From the NCBI GenBank assembly GCA_002803225.1, contig NXFV01000016.1, positions 1-15,739 of the forward strand: a stretch of 15,739 nt of DNA, given 5' to 3'. A program made the position numbers and the translations under genes. Origin of the DNA: Gamarada debralockiae. Its lineage: Eukaryota; Ascomycota; Leotiomycetes; Helotiales; Hyphodiscaceae. Below, piece after piece: positions 9,401 to 15,739 of the stretch. Each line of letters opens with the position of its first letter. Position 1 is the stretch's first letter. The notes under the pieces were generated by a model. It was not told the DNA's origin. It worked only from the letters and a program-made list of their open reading frames with translations, and did no database searches.

Positions 9401-9741
9401 CCTCGCAAGCTTAATAAGTTATCGTGGTATCAGCTGACGGTTATGGTGTCTAAAAACACGCTCAATTGAAAAGCAGGGCATAGAGGCTAGCGAGACATGA
9501 GACAACAGAGACAACACCGAGCAGTGAGTGCCGAAAGACCCCTGGGAGGGCGCTCAACATTTAGCGAGAATGAAACTCTGCCACCATACTTACTCGGTCA
9601 ATTTGCTCTAGTTGCTGCCGGGTTGTACTTGGATCCTGATAGCGCTTGTAGACGTCACAAGCAAACTTTATGATTTTTACGCCCGACTCAGCCAGCTGTG
9701 CCGCGGAGGAGGCGGCACCAAGGATGGACAGGATCAACCAT
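6456..9741 (-). pseudogene. NLR-like STAND receptor: helical N-domain, NB-ARC, TPR repeats; frame-broken
   Basis: A fungal NLR gene. The N-terminal part (exon about 9741-9594, 184-nt intron, exon 9409-9159, 47-nt intron with GTAAGT) reads ILGAASSAAQLAESGVKII, then ARLVERNPALGTPSVEF, a helical domain like SesA/other STAND N-domains. From 9111, NB-ARC follows: VREFVGRN, P-loop GLGGQGKTQIALEY (around 8772-8731), Walker B WLMVFDNYDNP, FTSR, GLSEEEALDLL, HPLAVTQAGSYI and the C-terminal marker HPLVKDWIRQ. The C-terminus has about seven 42-residue kinesin-light-chain-type TPRs (for example GKLDVAEETMQGVIEINRKV) ending at TAA 6458-6456. Frame changes occur near 9735, at the second splice, near 8430, 8350, 7695, 7610, 7500 and 7220; TAA is at 7097-7095. 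STAND proteins oligomerise on ligand binding and trigger defence or incompatibility. Many breaks are single-base and could be base-call errors. The original start may have been MVDPLSIL at 9741. Confidence 0.82.
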
Positions 9742-9913
9742 ATCAGATTTTGGCGAATGTCTGCTGATGGTACACGGTTCCGATGGATATGAGATGTTGC
9801 AGCCCAGAAGTCTTTAGCCAGTAAATCTTGTAAATAAAATTGAGCGGGGAGCATTTTTTTTTTGGAGGATCGGTGACGAGGCTGGCACGTGTGTGCATGG
9901 TTATCAACAGCGT

Positions 9914-10137
9914 TGTCAGGAATGTTGCCTGAAATATCGCTATACTTAGTACCGATCTGACCCGACATCTAACGGACCGATCTGACCCGATATCAGAAGG
10001 TTCCGTAGACTCGTCCGTAAGATGCATATGTACGAGCTGTACAGAGCTCTATATATACAGGCTCTACCGCAGATAGAACTGCAACAATAATTGAGTCAAA
10101 TACACCTGAAATATCACTTCACCGAAGCTCTTTTACT
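9914..10137. mobile_element. Possible solo LTR of a retrotransposon
   Basis: Starts TGTCAGGAATGTTGCCTGAA. It contains a TATA-like CTATATATACAGG (around 10049-10061) followed by the AT-rich tract ACAATAATTGAGTCAAATAC, an order typical of U3-R-U5 in fungal copia-type LTRs. The pentamer AGCGT occurs immediately before (9909-9913) and immediately after (10138-10142), as a 5-bp target duplication would. The right end reads TTTTACT and not the canonical CA, so the boundary is uncertain. No internal retrotransposon genes are present. Confidence 0.35.
9951..9994 (+). repeat. Direct repeat of 19 bp with 25-bp period
   Basis: ACCGATCTGACCCGACATC at 9951-9969 recurs as ACCGATCTGACCCGATATC at 9976-9994, with one C-to-T difference. 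The 6-bp spacer gives a 25-bp period. It lies inside the candidate LTR, where short promoter repeats are common. Confidence 0.75.
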
Positions 10138-10660
10138 AGCGTCCACGTGACACTAGACCATAAATCTGACAAGCGTGTTCGCCTGCATCAGGCTTCAGAT
10201 CAAGTCATAGGAATCGCGATTCCCGCCGATACGGCGATAGCATTAACTAAATTGGCCCATGGCCGAGGAGGCAGATTCGTATCAAGTTGGTGAAATATAA
10301 TGGAGTCAGGCGAGAATGTGAGGTTAAAGTTTCACGTTGCAGCCACAGCCAGAAAAAGTCATAGGTGAGACCTGTAAGCCGTCATCACGTGAACTTTCAA
10401 CTTTTTTCCAGGCCTTCCAAAGAAGCGAAACATCTATCACTTGAAGTTTCCAGTCCTATTTCGGCCCTTCTTGATGAGTTCCAATACTGAACAGCAATTT
10501 TTTGTTCTCTCGATAGAATCACGTGATGATACATTAAGCTTCCAACTCACCTCAAAAGTTTTGTTGCACGTCGCAGTTCAAACGTCCGCATGAGATTCTC
10601 GACTCGTGATTTCGATTGCGAGTGGAGGTTTCCGATGGGGAAAATCGCCATCTGCAACTC

Positions 10661-12289
10661 CTGTTAGAGTCTTGTTCAATCGCAACGGCCGCTTTCATCA
10701 CATCGTTCTTGTCTGGGTTAACTTCTCTCCCAGGCAGGAGTCACTTTTCCCCAAAGATGAGTAGAAAGAAGGAACATCGCTTCCCCGACCGGAATTCCCA
10801 AGGGGATGTTCCTCGCGCGGGCAAATTCCAGGGCGGTAAATGCGCGTGTATGCGTTTCCGGCCCAAAACTACGACGTGCAACAAAGCTTTGAGAGAGTAG
10901 AATTTGAGATGCTGATTCGTGCAGACGTTGGAGAGTGGGTGAAAGCCCGGAAACGAATTCCGATCCGGATTTGTTGGCCCCCGAGAGTCACGCGTTAGAA
11001 GACAACTTGTCCGATTCTCAAACTTCATAATTGTCCGAGGAATCTCCCCGAAGAAGTTTGCGGTACTCCAATTCTCAAGGGAGAATGTTCCTGGATTTGA
11101 AGCAATCACAGATCACATCACGTAGGTCGGACGGGCTTTCAAAATCCAGGTTGTGGTTCGTCCCCGTGGATTTTCTCGCCATCATTGTTCTTGTCTTCAA
11201 TCCACTCAACACAACGCCGTTAATTGAACGCCCACCCAACTTTCAAGTAGGAGAACTCTCATGTATATGCCTCTCCAATCAATATCCACTCAAAGCGACG
11301 CCGTTGATTGAACGCCCACTCAACTTTCAAGCAGGAAGAATGCCCGTCGATATGCCCTCTCCAACGGTGCAGCAGATCGGAATCTTGGCGAATATGGCCT
11401 TGATCAGTGATCACCACCTTGAGACATGGGACTGTGACGTTTAAGGTGCACTACGCGTCAATCCTGGTCCTATCCCTCGCATAATGGCTGTTAAAGTGGC
11501 GATTGCCAATGATTTCGATTGCTTCTAGCCTTGCCAAGACGTCTTCTAGAGGCCGCTGGGCTGCGCCACGTCTGCCGTTATGTCGTCGCGGCTCTCGTGC
11601 ATCGCAACCCCGCGAGAACTTTGACCACGTTGAACATTTCCAAGAGGTCTGATAGTACCGAATCGCGATACATTCTATTCCTCGGAAACCCCTAGGGTTG
11701 GGTAAACAGACTCAATTCTGACGACAGAGTCTGAGTCTTCGACAACCCGGCTCGCAGCCTCGTCGCCGCTGTCCACTTTACACTTGGCTTAGAGCTGGAA
11801 GATGGTACAGCAGGAATAATCTCAGACACACAAGCCAATCTAGATCGCCGTATTATTGAGAGCCATGTGGAATATAAAGCAGGGAGTGAGATCCAAGATT
11901 GGTATTTTCACACACTGAAATTTCTTGATAGTCATGAGGCTGGCACATTCATCAGACTCCGATGTATCCAGAATCCTCAACAAACCAAGCATATCTTAGA
12001 TAGCTATCGAAGATGCGTGGGGCTGATCGTCCGGAATACTGTCGCCCGATGTGGAGGCTTCCAATGAAAACTGCTGGACGGAGGTTGAGGTCTTGTGGTA
12101 CTGCATCCTTTGCAGTTGACCTTGGTATTTGATGATGTCCGTATGCCATCAACTTTTGCTGGCCCTTGTTCAAAGAATCGCCGCTCTGCAAAAAGTCGCA
12201 GACCATACACTTCTGTCCTCAATTCAATTGAAGCCAGTGCACTGATTGAAGCTACACCCGTTGTTCCGCCCCGTCCAACGAAACTGGAT
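10661..12289. other. Gene-poor interval, no gene recognised
   Basis: Several open frames of 66-137 codons occur on both strands, but none shows a family I recognise. The longest plausible one is plus 11031-11444 (137 codons), which spans the 84-bp tandem duplication in frame (84 is a multiple of three). It has no recognised domain and no obvious intron. The plus frame at 11867-12067 (beginning MEYKAGSEIQDWYFHTLKFL) might belong to the N-terminal side of the HET relic downstream, but I see none of the HET core motifs there. Treat the interval as probably non-coding or decayed. Confidence 0.4.
11201..11365 (+). repeat. Tandem duplication, 84-bp period, two units
   Basis: Unit 1 starts at 11201 and unit 2 at 11285, both with TCCACTCAA. 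They share CGACGCCGTT-like and GATTGAACGCCCAC-like blocks and an ACTTTCAAG block, and both finish in a CTCTCCAA tract. Differences are largely transitions (for example TTAATT against TTGATT, CCCACCC against CCCACTC, GTAGG against GCAGG), with a 1-bp offset in the last third. In the plus frame both units read TPLIERP followed by NFQ. Confidence 0.75.
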
Positions 12290-13414
12290 ATTAGCCCTTC
12301 TGACAGCTATGTATCTCACGTATACAATCATGCGACTGGCCTCACGCCACTTCCTCTACCCATGCGATATCGAGATTCCGTGGTTCAGCAGGAGAGGGAA
12401 GTATCAGTTGCTTGATTTCTCATTTTGGGACTCCCATGTTCAGCATCAGCCTCTTCATCAAGGAGGATGGGTGGTTCAAGAACGACTCCTAGCTCCTCGC
12501 GTCCTACACTTTAGCGCGCAGCAGCTGGTGTGGGAGTGCCGCGAACTCTCAGCTGCAGAGAAGGACCCACGAGGCCTTCCACTTGCACTAAGAGGAGTAC
12601 AGGCCTCGTTCCATGATCCAGCGAAAGACGGTGCACGGCTCCGCAAACTCAGTGGCGAGGATCCCGATCCGGAGTTCTATGCTCATCATCTTTGGGATAA
12701 GATCGTTGGGCGTGCTCAAGCTCTCTGCTGACGCTTGAAGACGACAAACTCATTGCTCTGTCTGGAATTGCAAAGCGGCAGCAAGCTGAGTTGGATGAAC
12801 AATACGTTGCGGGGCTTTAGAGTTTTCTACTTAGTCAGTTGCTGTGGACTGTTCAGAACTGTCGGCAGATCGATAGCTCTCCTTCCGAGAGACCAGATAG
12901 GCATCGCGCACCATCTTGGTCCTGGGCCTCAGTAGACGGGGCTATCAACCCGGGCGCATTTCTTGAAGATGGTATTCTGATTGACATTCTTGAAGCTTCC
13001 ATCACGCCTGCAACTTCTGACTCTACTGGTCTCGTCGAGTCAGGTTTCCTTCGGCTCCGGACTGTCCTGAAAGAGCGAGAGCTTAAGCTTCGTAAACCCC
13101 TAAAGCAAAAATGGGAAATAACAGTCAATGGCGTGGAAGTTCAAAGTCAGGCTGAGTACACATCAGGTACTTTGGTAGACCTTGATACTGACGAGCGAAA
13201 GTCTAACCCGAGTAACCTCGGTGGATCGAAGTATTGTCTCCGTGTTCGAGCACCTTCCCGATTCACCATTGGCCATTTTAGACGGTTCGGTATCTTTACC
13301 GCGGTGCATAAGGATGTGCATCCTATAATTCTAGCACGCAATGAGAATGAGAGCACTTTGCCGTGCGTGAGTTTTGATACGGAGACACGGGTGCATACAA
13401 TATGTATTGTATAA
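12290..13414 (+). pseudogene. HET-domain (heterokaryon incompatibility) protein, C-terminal part, broken
   Basis: Markers of the second half of a fungal HET protein run in order over three frame segments. First is DSYVSHVYNHAT (about 12300; family M-x-x-VY-x-NA-x-x-T-I). A frame change leads to QPLHQGGWVVQERLLAPRVL and LVWECREL (about 12450-12540), a strong match to the RGW-x-x-QERLL-x-x-R-x-LHF signature. A second shift near 12708 leads to LTLEDDKLIALSGIAKRQQ, EQYVAGL, a TAG at 12818-12820 where Trp is usual, LLWTVQNC, RAPSWSWASVDGAINPG, and the tail to TAA 13412-13414. HET proteins trigger cell death after fusion of unlike hyphae. The N-terminal core (LSYCWG, WIDSLCIIQDD) is not recognisable, so the gene is both truncated and shifted. 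It converges on the GIY-YIG gene with only 74 bp between stop codons. Confidence 0.82.
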
Positions 13415-13488
13415 CAAAGGGGCTGAGTTAACTCGTTGAGCTCAGAGGCTAGTCAACTCCACTTGTGATCATTGATTTCAGGAGAGTA

Positions 13489-15537
13489 CTAACAACCAAA
13501 GTGCAGCCATGAAGCAAGAATCGCACTTATAACCCCGAAGGATGCACACAAACCCCATTTCCCGCCTCCACACGTAGAATATGCCACAATCGGAGCTGCT
13601 CCCACTACAACCCAGACAAGCAACCCTGGATGCCACAGAAAGCTCATAAGTGGACGCCAAATCGACCTCACTTCGAGATCTAGACGATAGAAAATGTAGC
13701 ACAACCAATCATCCCATCGCATTTGCACCCATCTATCCCAGTCCCAATCCCTCTCGACGGAGTCTTGCTTTTGAAACCATTTCGGAAGTTTCGTTTGAAA
13801 CCACCTAATCCAGTCGATCTCCACAGAATTTTGAGCCTGGTTCACTTTCCAGATCCATTTATCCCGCAGACTTCCGTCCTGCCAATACGGCTGGTTATGA
13901 ACTACCCACTTCCGCCATTTTTGAACAACAGCAAGCGCTCGTTCCTGGGAAACCTCATACCATTCGCCGTGTTCCGTTTCATTCAATGATTTCTGGTCAC
14001 TCGTCGCTCCATCAACTTTCCACTTCTCCTTAGAACTCGTCAACTGGAGTCGATGATACCTCTTGCATTTCCCACACTTGAACTTCCTTCGCTCATTGTA
14101 TAATTCCTGCTGCACAAGCGACTCTACCATTGAATAATGGCGGAACGATTGGTCATTCGGATCCGAGATGTGCGTGGCCTTGAATGTGCACTGGGCCCAC
14201 TGCTTTACTCGCTTGTCTGGATGCTGTGTCGTCTTGCCGATTTTGAAATACTTCGGGTACGAGGGCGACGTAAAAATGTAGATATAGCCGTCCGAGTTGT
14301 TGTATTTATTTTCTTGTCTGGGCTGTTTGGATTTTGCGCCTGTGTTTGCGTCTGTTGTTGTGTCTTTTTTTGCATGCACCTTGAGACACCGCTTTGGAGC
14401 TGGCTTTGGATCGTACTTCTGATTACGGAGGACGTGTAAGATCCCGGTTTTGATTTCCCTCTTCGATCTGGGTGTTGGATGAAATGGTTCCAAGTGTATG
14501 AAAGTTGTTGCCGGATCCTCGGCGGATTTCGAAGTTGGTCGAGGCTTTGACTTTCGAGATTTTGGGATCTTGGAAGATGAAGAAGTCGCCTGCTCTGGTT
14601 CTGGAGCGTCTGGACTTAAAGACTTATCCAATGGGACTGATTTCAGATCTTCTGATTCCAGTTCTTGAGACTGGAGAGGGCTTTCGATTCCCTCGGATGG
14701 TATATTCGAACTCTTCTTGGATTTTCTATTTGCGGCACTGTCCGAGTCCGGAATAATATCAGCGACAACATTCGTTTCCGGCAGGGGATTGCTCTGGTCC
14801 ATCCGATCTTCAAGTACAGCTCTTGGAAGAACTGGTGCGTCGATACTCAGGCCGGAGCTGCGATGTGTTCTTTCACTGACTTTGGCTTTCAATCGCGACA
14901 AGTTTGGAGCTGAGCCAGTGCGCAAATTTCCACCCACTCGAGAGTTCAATACGTCTAAAGGTTGAGCTGCCTGAGTATTGCTACCCACCTGATCAACATC
15001 TTGTGGTTTCTGGAGTCTTTTTGATGGCGACGCGTGGCCTCTTCCATCTTCGTCCCCCAGAGCGTTTCCTATCTCAGTATTGCGCTGTCGTCCCCGCCGG
15101 TTTCTCGTCATCTTTTGAAAAGACGGTGAATCAGCCTTATCAGGCTCCAAGACCATGCCCCCCAAGCTACCAACCAAGTCTTCTACATCCTCATCAGCCT
15201 CATTCCTTTCTGTTATCTGTCTCCATTCAGGAGCTGAACTAGCACGTGCTGGGGAAATTGTGTTTGGAACTGCCAGCCTCGAAATGGCGAACGAGTCACC
15301 ATCTTTTGTGTTGTTCACCCTAGCTCCCTTCTCCCACAATAATCTGCGCAAGCCATCGCTCCTCTCTTTACTAGTCCTTGGGAAGTATCCTGACTTTGGT
15401 GTATCGAAAGGTGTGATTGGCGTTTCCTCACCTGTCGAATCGCTGTCGAAGATACTCAGCTCTGAGAAGATAGAATCGACGCTTGAGATCGAGGATTCTG
15501 AGGCGAAAGATGGCCGGCTCGGAGTTTTTCCAGCCAT
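13489..15537 (-). CDS. GIY-YIG/T5orf172-domain protein with disordered N-terminus and hydrophobic tail
   Basis: A single uninterrupted frame of 682 codons; the start MAGKTPSRPSFASESS has no better upstream alternative. Residues 1 to about 400 are Ser/Pro/Lys/Glu-rich and probably disordered, with basic patches such as KIPKSRKSKPRPTSK. A T5orf172 (DUF1766/Mug113-like) domain of the GIY-YIG superfamily follows. GYIYIF is at 417-422, YFKIGKT with KIGKT at 432-436, R443, an acidic residue in MVESLVQQEL (E472), and a CGKCKRYH Cys2-His motif (C488, C491, H495). It ends near EWYEVSQERALAVVQKW. A Trp-rich stretch (many W-x-x-x-W) comes next, then two hydrophobic segments (about 640-682, including GLLVWVVVGAAPIVAY) that look like membrane helices. 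Known: the fold is a nuclease or DNA-binding module; function in fungi is unproven. The intact frame contrasts with its broken neighbours. Confidence 0.88.
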   Translation of the reverse strand: MAGKTPSRPSFASESSISSVDSIFSELSIFDSDSTGEETPITPFDTPKSGYFPRTSKERSDGLRRLLWEKGARVNNTKDGDSFAISRLAVPNTISPARASSAPEWRQITERNEADEDVEDLVGSLGGMVLEPDKADSPSFQKMTRNRRGRQRNTEIGNALGDEDGRGHASPSKRLQKPQDVDQVGSNTQAAQPLDVLNSRVGGNLRTGSAPNLSRLKAKVSERTHRSSGLSIDAPVLPRAVLEDRMDQSNPLPETNVVADIIPDSDSAANRKSKKSSNIPSEGIESPLQSQELESEDLKSVPLDKSLSPDAPEPEQATSSSSKIPKSRKSKPRPTSKSAEDPATTFIHLEPFHPTPRSKREIKTGILHVLRNQKYDPKPAPKRCLKVHAKKDTTTDANTGAKSKQPRQENKYNNSDGYIYIFTSPSYPKYFKIGKTTQHPDKRVKQWAQCTFKATHISDPNDQSFRHYSMVESLVQQELYNERRKFKCGKCKRYHRLQLTSSKEKWKVDGATSDQKSLNETEHGEWYEVSQERALAVVQKWRKWVVHNQPYWQDGSLRDKWIWKVNQAQNSVEIDWIRWFQTKLPKWFQKQDSVERDWDWDRWVQMRWDDWLCYIFYRLDLEVRSIWRPLMSFLWHPGLLVWVVVGAAPIVAYSTCGGGKWGLCASFGVISAILASWLHFGC

Positions 15538-15739
15538 TTCACTTCGTTCTTATTGCAAAGTACGTTCGTATAGAACAATGGCAACTGAGCTTGAGATCAA
15601 CCTGGGAGGTGTGAGGTAGTTGATTGATGACCCTGGTCCCGATTTTGGGTTGTTGAATTGAGGTATCGTTGATGGTTTATCGTTCTTAAAAAAGGAATTG
15701 TGAATACCTATAAGAAGAATCGAACTCCCCCCGGGGGGG

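Larger units (their letters stand above)
9742..10660. other. Upstream region of the NLR with LTR-like insert and CACGTG palindromes
   Basis: No gene recognised. The stretch includes a run of ten A on the minus strand just before an in-frame ATG (9854), a candidate solo LTR (9914-10137) and four CACGTG hexamers (9886, 10144, 10386, 10521). Two of these sit in the longer palindrome TCACGTGA. CACGTG is the classical bHLH (E-box) site, so these could regulate the NLR or a gene off to the right. This is untested. Confidence 0.4.

Noticed and set aside
10771..10823. GGAACATC...GATGTTCC inverted repeat as a terminator or regulatory hairpin
   Set aside because: Short 8-bp arms with a long loop and no neighbouring gene to give it meaning.
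11684..11704. ACCCCTAGGGTTGGG, resembling a head-to-head telomere repeat junction
   Set aside because: Only about two imperfect repeat units; compatible with chance, and no array is present.
14137..14439. Plus-strand 100-codon open frame with a hydrophobic stretch rich in V and C
   Set aside because: Antisense shadow of the GIY-YIG gene. The other strand has a full-length frame with conserved motifs.
1..15739. tRNA, rRNA or CRISPR features
   Set aside because: No cloverleaf with A/B-box motifs, ribosomal signature or regularly spaced repeats was seen on either strand by eye; a tRNA or covariance-model scan would be decisive.
15725..15739. C-run/G-run palindrome at the right edge as a biological element
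   Set aside because: It lies at the window boundary and is a simple low-complexity tract; nothing further can be inferred without the flank.

Overview
The window reads as an accessory, gene-decay-rich stretch of a filamentous ascomycete (Pezizomycotina) nuclear genome. The reasons are short GT-AG introns of about 47-184 nt with CTAAC/CTGAC-like branch sites, and families typical of these fungi: a Clr5-domain protein, an NB-ARC/TPR STAND receptor, a HET (heterokaryon incompatibility) protein, a type-B carboxylesterase and a T5orf172-type GIY-YIG protein. The genus cannot be fixed from the sequence alone.

Layout. Positions 1-226 are the end of a Tc1/mariner transposon (5' part of its transposase, minus strand), inserted at a TA inside codon 18 of a gene copy whose first 17 codons remain at 227-278. 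That fragment is the first of three tandem minus-strand paralogues of an uncharacterised fungal family (MGTRGL...YNHWDSYP...FCEWAYFIDFE). Copy 1 is cut by the transposon, copy 2 (480-1242, three exons) is intact, and copy 3 (1694-2413) keeps the same exon structure but carries two in-frame TGA codons. A 769-bp pogo/Tigger-type non-autonomous element (2527-3295; 24-bp perfect terminal inverted repeats, TA target duplication, nine subterminal 9-mers) lies 113 bp upstream of copy 3 and contains a shrunken transposase relic. Next comes a five-segment Clr5 gene (3478-4551, minus) with one apparent frame break, then a badly decayed carboxylesterase (5296-6140, plus).

Positions 6456-9741 (minus) hold an NLR-like gene: an N-terminal helical STAND domain, NB-ARC and about seven kinesin-light-chain-type TPRs, broken by several frameshifts and a stop. 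A gene-poor 2.5-kb stretch follows (possible solo LTR, a 25-bp-period repeat, an 84-bp tandem duplication), then a decayed HET gene (12290-13414, plus). It converges with a clean 682-codon GIY-YIG/T5orf172 gene (13489-15537, minus), which ends in a Trp-rich and membrane-like tail.

Only two genes (paralogue copy 2 and the GIY-YIG gene) look fully intact. The rest resembles a graveyard of allorecognition/innate-immunity genes and transposons. The NLR, HET and perhaps the esterase could once have formed a self/non-self recognition cluster, but this is inferred from co-location only. Most NLR lesions look like single-base indels, so consensus sequencing errors should be excluded before calling that gene dead.
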